NCBI RefSeq assembly: GCF_022539315.1
Contig: NC_066323.1
Span: 3,722,219-3,786,218, forward strand
Length of the DNA stretch: 64,000 nucleotides
Direction: 5' to 3'
DNA from: Serinus canaria
Taxonomy: Eukaryota > Chordata > Aves > Passeriformes > Fringillidae
Positions 23,531 to 35,400 of this stretch are shown one piece after another. Positions within the stretch are counted from its first letter, which is position 1; each line of letters begins with the position of its first letter. The notes below the pieces were generated by a model. That model was given only the letters and a program-made list of their open reading frames with translations, had not been told where the DNA came from and did no database searches. A program made the translations under genes and the position numbers.

Positions 23531-26499
23531 CTTTATTTTTTGTTCCTAATGTCTTCTTCCACAGTGGCTGTATTGTGCCAAGGCTGAATGCAGGTTTTGG
23601 AAGCCCAGGGTTCTGCCCTGTCCCTCCCGCATTCCCAGGCAGCACAAGGCACAGCAGAGCTCTTTGAGCTCTTACAGCAGGCATGGGATACCTAGGAACA
23701 TAATGGAAATATTTCCACCTTCCAGCCCTTGGCAGGGCAGTAAAAGTCTCCTTCTGCCCCTCCTTGCCTTCCTGCACCAAGGTATCCCCTCCCAGCAGCA
23801 CCAGATCTGCACACCATTGAAGCAGTAAATAAATAAATTAATTAATCAATAGTCAGGCTTACTCCAGGAAACTCAAACAATATTGGATAAATCACAGGGA
23901 TGCAGCTTAGCCCCAGCCCTTGGATTTCCTTTCCACACTGACACCCAGTGAAGGCAGGGAACGGCACCCCCATCCCTCTCTCACCTTTAGGTATTGAAAT
24001 TGGGGGGCCAATATCAGCCCAAGGCACAAAACCCAGTGGTGTGAGGGGTTTAAAACATCCATCAAAATTACCTGATGGAAACCTGGAATGTGAAGCTGGC
24101 AATGGCTTCTGCAAGAAGCATCTGTTTTCCATGAGAAATATTGGGATTTTATCAAAATAAACAAAATAGAGAATGCTCCTATCCAGCAGTATCTCAAAAA
24201 AAAGTCAAGAAGTAAAACTAATTTCCATCTTTGGTATTTTTTTAACTAATTCTAAATGCATTTTGAATTTCTGCCCAAAACGTAATGATTTTCCAACAGA
24301 ACGTTGTAAAAATAATATTTGAATTTTTAGCAAAATTTCTGTTTGAGGTTTTTTTTTTTTTTTTTTGCTCTTAGCATTTCTTGCTCTTAGATTAAACTAC
24401 TTTTCCCTCCAATATTTTTCATTCTTTTATATTAAATGCATATTTGGTGACCTCCTGTGGTTCCCATGGATTAGAACAGAGGAACAGGATGATTAATGGC
24501 TTCAGTTTAAATATTTTATACTCTCTGTAAAAACAGTACAAACTGATGGATGTGTACACTGCTATTTTCACTTCAGTGTCAGGGTCTCCTTGATTACATT
24601 TCCCCTTCTTTTTTCCCCCACTACCCAATGTCATTAACATCTTTTCCCATGGAAAAGGGACCCGAGGGCTCCCTGCTCCCAGGTTTGGCACAGGCAGGAC
24701 TCCCACACGTGAACAGATACTGCCCTAATCAGGGCTTTCAACCTTGAGGAGCTTTTAAATGCTCTAAGTGTATTATAATGGTCTCCTGGTCCCAGGACAG
24801 ACAGATGTGAACCACAAAACTGAAATGTTTCATCTTTTGGCGCCTTTCAGTATGTTCCATGCTGTGCTTCAAGTTTGCTGAAGGATCAGAATTACTTCAG
24901 TTCTAGGTAATATAAACAGAGTGATCAAAAACATTTAATTATTCAGGGTCAGCAAATCTGGAGACTCTAATGGTAACAGACAGAAATAACCCTTCCGACC
25001 ACTCTCATTTCCACTAACTATTATAAAATAGAGAACTGTTTAATTACCAGAAAATATCATAGCAGAAAGACTCAGCATCTTCCCAAGAGACTTCCCCAGT
25101 CCACTCAGATGTATTTGGCACTAAGGCATAAATTAATTTTCCATAGATGCAGGCGTCCCCTCGTACCCACAGACAGCTCCGGTCCTCCGCTCAAACGCAG
25201 GTGCAGCCCTTCAGAGTGCACCATGGAAGGAGACTTTCACACATTATTTCTGTACCTGTCACCCTGAAACGTGATGATGAGGATGATCCAAATGGAAATG
25301 ACAACAGAACTGGGCTCCCCCATTATTTCCCCTCTTTAACTTCACGTTATGTACAGGTGTCTGGACAGCACGCTTCAAAGCGCAGGGGCACACATTCCCC
25401 CACGCTGCTTTTCCTTCCTCCAGGGAAAATCAGGATGGTGCACAGACCTCTCCCAACACCCTGATCTTTCTCTAGTGGTGTTTTTGGTGGCTACAGAGCT
25501 GCTACAAATATCTGCTCTTACCCTGAATGACTACATGGCCTCGGCAACAAAAAAACGTGCAACCAGAGGATTCTCAGATTGAATTAGAAAGGAACACGGG
25601 GGTTTGGGAAAATGGAATTTCAGCTGGGATTCACACACTGCAATGACCTGGATTACAGCAGTTTGCTGATGACACCCAGTCCTCGTGAAATCACATTAAT
25701 TACGCTCATTATGTGTAATAAGAATAAAAGTCCCACCAGTTAACACACTTACTGCTCTAAGGGATGGTTGTACCAAGCTGAAAGCAATTATCAGAGCGTT
25801 CAGTGGAAAGGGGCAAATTAAATTGAAGTATAGGAATGATACTTGGGATCAGTTAACATTTTACAAGATGTTTACAGGGCTTTATTCTGTAGCTGAGAAA
25901 GTAAGATGCCACAAAAGTAAAAAAAAAAAAAAAAAAAAACCCAAACAAAGAGAAAAACATATAAAATAGTGTCACTTAGAGGGGAAGTGGGAGCTGATAT
26001 AAATATAACAGAAAAGAGGGAAGCTAAGAGCCATAAATGTTAATTTCAAGCTATAAATTACAGACATTTGCCAGAGGAAAATAATGACACAAGAAAAACT
26101 CAGTAGGAACAAAAATTATCTGAATTATGATACTATGGCTAATTGTCAAAAATAAGGTACAAAAGCAAGAAGTGCTCAAACAGATTCTTCTGCAAAATAT
26201 TTTGGGGTAAAAAAATGTCAGCACAAGCGCACTCATCAGTGACCTAATCTCAAAATAACACAGAAGGGAATTGAATTTCAGCTAGGAAAGTCAGACTAAT
26301 TTTTTTATATTAACTTATCCAAAAAATTGGCATGCAAGGGTTTTACAGCAGCTGAAGGAGACATCCCCTGACCTGTGACTGTGGATTTGTAAGAAATGGC
26401 AGTTTCAGGGTACTGAAGGAGCCCCAGCCTTGTTTTGGAATCTGAGATGAGGCAGAGGGAGCAGCCAGGTAGAGTCAAATTGAATCACTGCCAGAGCAG
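23531..26499. other. Non-coding DNA with homopolymer tracts
   Basis: No gene was recognised. Simple features are an AAAT/ATTA-type run at about 23826-23848, T18 at 24349-24366 and A21 at 25919-25939. Frames under about 105 aa lack support. Confidence 0.5.
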
Positions 26500-26730
26500 G
26501 CAGATTATATTCATATTATTTCCTTAACAAGGTTTTCTTCCTTAGAAATTTATGCATTTAGAGTTGATGCTAATTAATATGCATGCAGAGATAATATGTG
26601 CCTATCAAAGTAAATAGGTTTTTTTAGTTTTAATTTATCTGACAAAGGTAGTTCTGGTCACATAATACTCTTAAACTATTCAAAATATTTGTCTAGATTA
26701 TATTATTAATTTATATTACAGTATAAATCC
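26500..26730. promoter_or_regulatory. Candidate conserved non-coding element, TAATTA/ATGCAT
   Basis: A homeodomain palindrome TAATTA at 26571-26576 abuts an ATGCAT palindrome at 26579-26584. More GATAA- and TTATC-type words follow within 70 bp (near 26591 and 26636). The block is strongly AT-rich and repeat-poor. This is a composition-based suggestion only. Confidence 0.28.
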
Positions 26731-27114
26731 TTGGATGATATTTTAGAAACTGAAATATGGCAAAGACTACTAGTAAATGAATATATTTTCTCTGATAACA
26801 GAATGAAACAGAATGACACCAACACACAACTAAAAGACAAATTTAAATCTGCAGCTGCAAAAAGAAACCATTATCAAGCAACTACAATTTCCCAGGACTC
26901 CCACAAGAGTGACTTTCTGGCACTACCACAATCACAGTGTTTTATTGATGGCAAGGAAGAGACACCTGACAAATATTCAGAAGATGCAAAAACTGAGGAG
27001 CTGCAAGCAAGGAAAGCTCCAAGGCAGCAGAGGGATCAGACTCCCCTAAAAGGTGAGCAGCTGGGACACAGCTGTGATGATGGTTCTGTGGTGGTACCAA
27101 AGAAAATAATCCTG

Positions 27115-27400
27115 GATAGCTGCCATGAAGTCTGGCACCTCACTTCAAGAAAAAGTGTGAAATGTTAGAGAGGATTCAAAAGAAGAGAGGAACAACAAAA
27201 ATCCAAAACCCTTTGTACCAAAAAGTGAGGGAAGAGCCTCTTTAGCTTGTTGGGAGAGTAAGAGGAAAGAAGACCCCAGTGGCCTGGCTATGGAAATCTC
27301 TGGAGCTGAATAAATGGATGCACAGTGAGAGCAGTGGTGGGAGCTGGAGACACTGCAATGAGGAACACAACCAAAAATAATTGTTAGGAAAGCATCCTGA
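27115..27400 (+). mobile_element. Degraded CR1-like fragment
   Basis: Words in CR1 order can be followed despite decay: TCTGGCACCTCACTTCAAGA, then AATGTTAGAGAGGATTCAAA, then GGAACAACAAAAATCCAAAA, then GTACCAAAAAGTGAGGGAAG, then TCTTTAGCTTGTTGGGAGAG. These parallel the CR1 region that also opens the better copy at 8668. The 3' UTR tail is not recognisable. The end of the 145-aa frame at 26731-27168 lies in this fragment, which argues against that frame being a gene. Borders are uncertain by tens of bases. Confidence 0.55.
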
Positions 27401-29009
27401 CACTGGGCTCACTCAGCACCCGGATCCACTGCGTCCCTGAGAGGTGCTCCAGTTCAAGCAGGTATCAATGCAAGGAAACACTGCCTGCAGGACACAGAAT
27501 GCCAGGCTGGAGATGCACTAGTGCCTTCCAACACCAGGATGGATGTGACCTCAGGATTGTTATCTGGGGTCTTGCTAAAAGAAACCGGAGGAAGAAGACA
27601 GCATTATTAGTAAGCGATTATATAAATCTGTCTGATAATGGAACCAGCTTTCTTTGTCTGATTAAGATCTGGAACTCTGGCTGTGATTTATCATTTTTAT
27701 ACTATTCTCTTCCCCCAGGCTCCAGGTCACAGTGGTGGCATTGCCAAAATTTATAGCTCAGGCTGCTCAGCGGAGATGTAGAGCCTTCCTGACATTTTCT
27801 TATTTGGAGCACCTGGCTCTCCTTGTTTTTGCTCTGCTGTCTGCAGTGGTGAGGATTGCTTGCCATTCTCCTATATGAACATTTTGTAAATAAGCTGAAT
27901 AAGAAAAAAAAAAGAGATTTTCCAAGGTTTTTATTTTCCTGTTCATCTGTGATACACTGTGGACAGGAATTGGCAGCTCTTGTGTGAAACACTCTGCTCT
28001 GATTACCAGATTCCTGACTGAGAATAAAACTCCTCCTTGTCCAGCTTCTGTATGTACATCCTCTCCAGAAACCCTTACAGCCAGGCAAGGAATTCATCCT
28101 TCCAGCCACAGCCCTGTAATTCCTTGTGAAACATTTAAACTGCATTTAATTTTATCAGTTTTATGGTGAAGGGGTTAAATCTCAACAAGATTCATGGGCA
28201 GGGCAACCCTCACCCCCTGTGAGCAAGACAGCACTGCTGACCTCCACCATCCAAACTCACTTGGAAAGGAATACAGCTGAATTTTGGTTTATTTTGGGTT
28301 AGGGGTGTTTGTTGCTGTTACAAATGCATGTTGGATTTCAATTATTTGCCTTCTTATTTAGGAATGGCATTGGCTCTCTCTTTCCAGCTTATCTCTGCCA
28401 CCACAAAAGCTGGAAACTTCTTTCTTCTATGTTTTTGGTTGTTTGTTTTTTTTTAACAGAAGACATCATTGTCACTTACTCATAGTACTGAAGGAAATGG
28501 AGCTTTGCAAAAACCACCAAATATGGCCAGACTCATGGTCAAGGTACTGCTGGAAGACCTGCTCACTCCCCGAGGCACTGGGGTTTTCAGATTTGCCCTG
28601 GCAAGGTGCATCACTGAGAATTACTCATCACCTTCCAGCAGGACAGGTTTAGGGTAGTTGATCCTGCTTCACTTGAGGGACCAAGCTCTGCACTGGCTGG
28701 GAACAACCCTTGTGTTAATGAAAAAGTGAGCTTTTCATCAGGGTATAATTAGAGTTGCCCAGTAAAATTATCTGCACCCATAGCTGTAAATTATTTTGGA
28801 AGAGGTTTTGGTATAGTACATTTAGTCTGGTTATAAATTCAATTTATAATTCAGGCATCAGCAGCTGATAGCCATCATTGGGTGCTGTTAAAAAACTATT
28901 CTTTTAGATATTTCTCATGTCTTCATTTTATCACTTAGGTAATTTGTTTCTCTGCACCAGGCCCACAGGGAAAGGCCATCCCCAGACTTCAGGGAGGATT
29001 AGACTCTGT
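27401..29009. other. Non-coding DNA
   Basis: No gene was recognised. An A run lies near 27904-27913. The part at 28740-28900 is AT-rich with TAATTAG- and TTATAAATT-type words and could be regulatory. Frames up to 147 aa (27702-28145, minus strand) show no domain. Confidence 0.5.
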
Positions 29010-29225
29010 TCTAAGGCCTCAGCTTTGCAAAGCACTTAAGAACCTGCTTAACTTTAAGCACATGCCTAAGTCTATCCATCTTTATTTTTTCCTTCGAGAA
29101 AAGTCCTGAAAGTACACAATTAACCATGAACAGGTGCTTAAGTCCTATTAAAGTCAACAGTGCTTTCAAATGTCAAGGGAATTTAAAAACATGCTTAAGT
29201 GTATCATTGAATAGGAGTCCTAATG
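29010..29225. repeat. Possible ancient palindromic interspersed repeat
   Basis: The left part carries GCAAAGCACTTAAG and CTGCTTAACTTTAAGCACAT. The right part carries CATGCTTAAGTGTATC followed by ATTGAATAGGAGTCCTAA. The CACTTAAG core on the left pairs with CTTAAGTG on the right, so the unit is a decayed inverted-repeat element. From memory, similar GCTTAAGTGCTTTGCTGAAT-like units are common in turtles and crocodilians and would be old non-autonomous DNA transposons. I cannot give a family name. Related tails occur in this window near 49464 and 54691. Confidence 0.45.
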
Positions 29226-30599
29226 CGAGAAGAAAGGGGGGGTTTTGTCATCATCTTGGCAAAAGCCATAAGAACACACTTGCAATTCAGAGGATTTTCT
29301 TTGCCTGTGGCACTCTGCCCACTCCGTTACTAAAGAATTTGTAAAGAATGTTCCTGCATTACTCAACCCCTCTCACACTTATTGACCATATTTCCCATAT
29401 TAATAATCTTCAGTGTAACTACACCCCCTCACCCTGCCACTCCAAAAATCTCAAACATTTGTTTAGTATCACAATGTCCCAGGCTGGAAGGAGGGGACAG
29501 GGAAGAACTGGGATTAAAAGAAGGCAAGCAAGGTATGTTCAGGTCTTAGGTTTGCACCCAAAGACAAATCTCAGGGAGATTTGGGAAGTGCATCTTCCCC
29601 TAAACACAGACTCGTCCTTTTCACTCATTCCAGCACAAGCTGAACTTAGAGAAATCAGTAAACTTTGATTACTCTTGGTTTTATTCGCATCCTTACCAGC
29701 ACCTTTTTGTGCAGATTAACACACCTTCCTTATGGAACTGTCAAACCATTCCCAAAGGTGCACACGTGGCTCCCAGGGTGCTGCACCAGATGAGGCTGTG
29801 CCCTGTTTTAAATCAGCGCTCTGGCTTCCAGTCAAGCAGAGTGTTACTTTTAGAAACTGCGCTGCTTCTTTTTAACATGGTTTCACTTTGGCTCCAGCTC
29901 CACAAATAACCAGAGAAACCCTTCACTGATGCAGCAGTACTTTGTGTTACAGGAAGCATTCCCAAAAGACATTTCCTTGGAGAAGACATCGATCATCTCT
30001 CCAGCCACGGGTATTGCCCCCTCAGAAGCTACTGTGTGGTTAAGAAGAAGACCTACCTTCAGTTCTCCTCAGTGCTTACATATGGAGATGAGTAAAATAC
30101 TTGAGAAAACAGTGTTTTTTATATTACTGCCAGTAACATGCTATATAAAAAGATATTAAAACAAATTCTTGACCAACTGGTGGTAGATACAGTAACAGAC
30201 CATAATGTACCCATTGTAAAGAATTCCCAGTGGAGACTGTGGAAATCTTACAATGATTGAGTCGCGCTGGGCTGGAGATGCATTGAAAAACTTCCAAATG
30301 GTAAAATATTAGAAATACTATTTTGAAATATTTACCAGTTAAACACTAAAGTACTGTTACTGGCTGACCTTTTCACAGCAGTCGTTTCTGTTGTACTTTT
30401 GTAAAAGCAGCCAAAAGTTAAAGGGAAAAAAAAAAGGGGGAAAAAAGCTTATTTTCAGTCTAGCTACCACCCCTGACCTGTGCAATAACATCATAATGGA
30501 AGAATAATCATTGTAAACAATGCCCATGGGAGCTTGCTGGCTACAGCAAGGGACGAGAGCAGCCAACTTCACTGCTTTTCTTTACTACATCATTGCATT
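29226..30599. other. Non-coding DNA with an imperfect hairpin
   Basis: No gene was recognised. An imperfect inverted repeat spans 30212-30255: outer arms CATTGTAA and TTACAATG pair fully and the inner part pairs partly around a GGAG loop. It is short for a microRNA precursor. An A run lies near 30425-30437. Confidence 0.45.
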
Positions 30600-31130
30600 T
30601 TTGTCTGCATATGGATAAGAAGAAGGTTCCACTCAATGCCAGTTGATGGAAAGTGCTAATTGTTGACACATTAGCTAATTGTTATGATTGCTTCTTAACA
30701 GTTTGTGTCTAGCAGTCCAGATTTCGTCCACCAAAGTGTGAAGATTCTTTATAGCAACAAGTGCTGTGAAAACATTCACACAATGAGGTCCTAATCTTGT
30801 GGATCTCTCAAGCAAGTGACAGCCTGGCAAATGCGCTGTCAAAGTGCAGACACTCAGGGAAAAAAAAAAATAGGAAGAAAAACTAACTCCCCTCGTCCAC
30901 CCCATATTTCAGACACATGTCATCTGTTGCTATCATTAATGATCTGTTTTTACAAATAGAGTACCACTATGGAAAACTGAGAGCAGGCCAATCAAAATAA
31001 ACCCAGTAAAACCCATAATTGTCTACTGACAATCTGGGCTGCTCGGGATGTAAGATAATGTGGGTGTATTTAATGCAGAAATGCATTATGTGCCACGCTT
31101 TGGGACTGCCCTGTTAACTCCAGACCTTGA
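30600..31130. promoter_or_regulatory. Candidate conserved non-coding element with duplicated GCTAATTGTT
   Basis: The 10-mer GCTAATTGTT occurs twice in direct orientation, at 30655-30664 and 30674-30683, with start-to-start spacing of 19 bp, close to two helical turns. The rest is AT-rich, repeat-poor and has further homeodomain-like words (CATAATTGTC near 31014, GCATTATG near 31083). It may bind homeodomain dimers on one DNA face. Enhancer status is inferred. Confidence 0.35.
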
Positions 31131-32189
31131 TACAACACAGCAAGGCTGGGAGCAACCTTCAAATGGCAGATGTGTTCTCCTGAACACTACCTAAGCCCAG
31201 GTGCTAAAAAAATACATAGTGGGAAATCTTGGCACCACAAAAGTTCATGACAAAGCTCCTGTGATTTAAATGGAAACAAGATTTTCACCAATTACATTGT
31301 TACAAATATTTCAAAAAACAGAGAAACGAATGTCTAGTTCTAGTTCAAATGTCTAGCTCTGAGAAAACATGGCTTTTCTGGCTCAAGCAGGGTTTTCTCC
31401 CACTCCTACACCAGCAAAGGTGAGAGAACGTGTTCCTCACATGGGAATGTTTTTACCAGGGTCTCACCCATGTATTTATTTGGGGATAAAGACCCTGCTG
31501 CACCAGTAAATAGTGAAAAGGCTGCCTTTGTCTGCATCCAGAGGGCTCGTGGTCCTTTGCACAGTTTCTGCACTGCATTTTACTGCTGGTTTCCAGCACG
31601 TTCCACTCAGACCCCAGCACGCTCCCTGTGCTCACCCTCTGCCCTTATCCATCAGTCTTTCTTACCCAGAAGCTCCTACCAAACTTACTTAAATTACATG
31701 CAACAGGAGCAGAAAAGTCCCTTCCACCTCACACTTCATCAAAATTTTGTAGACACAAGAGGAATTCTCGATGCAGAAGCTTTTTTGAACAGGCTAAGAA
31801 ATAAATCAAGTGGTGAGCCCAGGTGCACTCAAACTGCAGATGGAGCAGGAGTACAGACTGAAACCTGAAGATGACACCTCATCTAGCTGGAGGATTCCTC
31901 AGATGGCACCTTAACATCACATCAGACTGAACAGTGGCCAAAATTCACTCAACAGGTGTCCTAAGAGCTGGAAGCCTCATCTGGGTTTCGTTTCATCTTT
32001 ACAGCCTTTCGCTATATTCCAGCATCAAATTCACAATATCCCCGAACAAGAGAGCAAGAAACTCTCTCCTGTCTCCCTGAGCCTCTTGAACTTTTGAGGC
32101 TGGCAAGGAGAGAGCACGCAGGGCCACTTGTCTGCTTCCTCCATCCCTGGGGCTCGGCAGCAGGAAGCAAGCTGGGAGCAGATTAGCTT
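31131..32189. other. Non-coding DNA
   Basis: No gene was recognised. A 132-aa frame at 31470-31868 has no recognisable domain or splice sites that would make an exon convincing. Confidence 0.5.
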
Positions 32190-32400
32190 GGCCCGACTTT
32201 TCCCACTGGTTGGCGAGAGCGCCGAGTGAGAATGGGGGCAGATGCACGCTGCTGATAAAAGCCTTCAGCAAATTCCCATCCCCTCCTCGCAAGGAGGGAG
32301 GAGGAAGTTTCAGGGCGATTGTGACTCCCGGCCGCCCCGAGAGATAGCGACGAGCGGGAATGCTGGAGTTGGGATCGCTGCTGCTGCTTATCGGGCTGCA
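32190..32400. promoter_or_regulatory. Small CpG-dense patch with GATA words
   Basis: About 15 CpGs fall in 200 bp, including GAGCGCCGAG, CCCGGCCGCC and GCGACGAGCGGG. GATA-type words CTGATAAAAG (near 32252) and CTTATCGGG (near 32387) flank the core. The patch stops at a T19 tract (32424-32442). It resembles a smaller version of the island at 17.0-17.6 kb, which also contains a TTATCGG word. It could be an orphan CpG island or an unmethylated enhancer. Confidence 0.35.
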
Positions 32401-35400
32401 ATCCCATCCCATATTTAAATGGCTTTTTTTTTTTTTTTTTTTGCATCCATTCCACACCAAAACTGGGTGAGCCCGCTCAGTAACAGTTTAAAATAAAAAT
32501 AAAAATGTTTATTCTATAAACATTGAATATTGCAACACTGAAATTTATTCTCTAAAATTAAAACATATTTGAAATTCTAAAATACAAAAATAATAATAAA
32601 ATATAAAGTATAAATTATAAAATATATATTAAATTATATTGATAATGGGAGAAGCAAGAAGTTTTTAAAGAATAAATTGTGTGGAACAGAACCAGAATTT
32701 TTTTAATTATAAAAATTATCTTGATCTGAATAATTTTACAGTTCTAATAAGAAATATAGATGAGGCTTTCCAGTTACTCATAAAAAACATAGTTTAGCAT
32801 AAGAATCAGTGAGTTCTTATTATTTTTCATAACCTTTGTGTAGCAGGCAATCTGGAAGATTTTGGATTCCCATAGTGCATTTCCTAAAGATGGCTCTCAT
32901 TTTTAAACATGTAAGGGGGGAAAAAGTCTATAAAAAAAAATCAAAACTGAGAAGTGATGTTGACTATAGAAAAAGATGACTGGGAGATGGCACAATCAAA
33001 AAGGGAAGGAGTTTTTGTGTGTTGCAGTGCAGAAAGACCCACGAGCCACAGCCAGCCATGGACATACCCTGCAGAGAGGGAGAAACCACCCTGATGCTCA
33101 TTTGCAAAAACCAGATTTCACTTCAATATGAGGAAGCCAAGCACCTTTGCACTTTTTTTTTTTTTTTGTTTGTTTGCAAAAAAAACCAAATTACCTGCTT
33201 AAAAAAAGGAGAAATGGACCTATAATGGGTCTAACAGTTTGTAGCTGCTCCTCCACCCTCAGCACACTGTAGAGTGAAGCACCTCCCCGTGGACTGCAGT
33301 GCCCCATCCCATGCCCACAAGTGGCAGGGCGGTCCAAGGACAGCCCGTCAATCTGCAATTTGGATTTCCTGACTCTTGTTAGCTTAGCCATAGCTTTAAC
33401 ATGACTAAAATATAGACTTCTCTATGTTCATCTGGACTGTCCTGTGGATGCCAGCCCCAGCTCTGGTTCAAATGCTAAGGAAAACATGCCAGTGAGACCT
33501 CTCCTCCATGGGAGGATTGACTCATGCAATGGTCACGGCATTCTCTGGGTCGGGAACAGCAAACAAGGTGAATGAGGTAAGGGAGGTCATTCCTCATAGC
33601 AATGGTCTCAGGAGAACAGGAGAATCCAAAAATAAGACATTTATTGACTGGATGCCCTTGAGCTGGCAACCAAGCTGGAGTGGTAACAGAGCCAGCAATG
33701 GACACCGGGCTGGGCTTGCTGCTGCCAAACAATCCCAGTAACCAGCGAGAGTTAGCAGGAGAGATTGTGTCATTTAATAGATTAATAAATAGGCCAGGAG
33801 CCAGTCACTCCCAAGTTTTAATCCTGACTATGACATCAGTTGGAGTTGGAAACCACGATGTGAAGTTTGCACTTTTTAGCAGGGATGGATGTAAGGATGC
33901 ATTAATTGGAAGGTGAAGCAGCCACTGCCCTACACCTGCTTCCACTCCCTGCCATGAGCATCACCACCAACCACAGCACACGTGACATAACCCTCAAACT
34001 TCTTCACTCACTGCTGGACCAGAGGAGCAAGTCTGAATTTCAGGATTATTCTTCAACCAACCAGTGCGTCCATGTCCTGATGGGGAAAACTTGGCTCTGA
34101 GAATTTTAAGTAGCTTAAAGCTCTATTGAGCTTAAGGGAGTTATTCCAGTCTTACAGCCTGGCAAGCCTGGTTTGCTATCTTTGCTTCTTTTAAATTCTG
34201 CTTTTAAAAGTCTTACTACTGACATTTACAGGGGAACCCTTCCTACAGCCCTGGACCATGGGAGTGGCAGTCATGGGTGAAGCTCTTTAGTTGTACAGAT
34301 CTGCTGTAAGGTGCCAGTTGACAGCATTGTTACTCTAGAAAAGTCTATATTGGCAACTTCCTGGAGGATGATGATGTCTGCAAATTGTACTTCTGACAGA
34401 AAAAAAAATTCTGGACTCTGATGTCTCTAAAATAAAGGACTGTAGAGGCTTTTGTTTTCAAATTCCTGGGGGGGAAAAGGTTATAAAAATGTTTAAGAGA
34501 GGAAAATCTTAGTTTAAAAGTCATTAAAATTAAAATCTGCTGATTTGTATCATGATAATCTCAGTTTTCACTTACTGGTTTGATAGGTACAGAAGTTCTG
34601 GCAAAGGTGTGATTTGAAGGTGACAGTGTCCATTTAATTCAAGCTCTGTACCTCCTCTCTTGCTGTACCTGCCTGCCTTTTGTGTGTTCAGCAATCAGAG
34701 TAAGAGCCAATTGATTTTAGTTTATAATGATCCCGCAACCTTGGAGGTGCATTGAAAGGGAAAAAACTCCAGCACCCTCTGCTGTCTGCACACATCCTAC
34801 GCCAGGATCCACCACCCCCGAGTCTGGACTTTCACAGCATCCACACCAGCCTCACACGGGCTGCAGAAATGCCCTGGGAGAGACTCCTAGAGCACTCAGC
34901 TCAGATGCCCAGTTTGAGGTGAAATGCCATCCTACGAGCTGTCTGTCAAGCACAAAGGAAATCTGAACCATCTGCTCAGAGGTGGGCATGCTCATAGACA
35001 CCTACAGCAGACAAATCCCAGCCTGTGAACTGGAAGGAGCAGAAAGCTTTGGCACGAGGACACATCACAGCAGATGGTCTTGTCAGATGTTTTGCCCGTG
35101 TACATGCTGGTTAAATTTGGTAGAACAAAGTGAGAAAATTGTTTGGGTTGCAGGGAACAAGTTCTGCTCCCCGGCAGCCAGAGAAAGGCATGAAACTCCA
35201 AGGAATTACATGACCAGGAGGAGCCAGAAGGGCAGGGAACTGCCATACTGCAGAAGCACCTATTTGTTATTAAAATTGGGCTCCAAAAAGCTTTCTCCCA
35301 CCTAGCTTACTCAAAATAGTCTAATTTCAGCAGCTATGTTTTTGTTGTAAATAAACCACCTATCTCCTGTCATCAGCACCTGAGAAGGAACTAGACCTGT

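Noticed and set aside
25919..25939. A21 tract as a possible poly(A) tail of a processed pseudogene
   Set aside because: No gene-like sequence or target-site duplication was seen upstream, and avian CR1 does not end in poly(A).
26731..27168. 145-aa hydrophilic frame
   Set aside because: Its end lies in a decayed CR1-like fragment and its start in an AT-rich block; no domain or splice context was seen.
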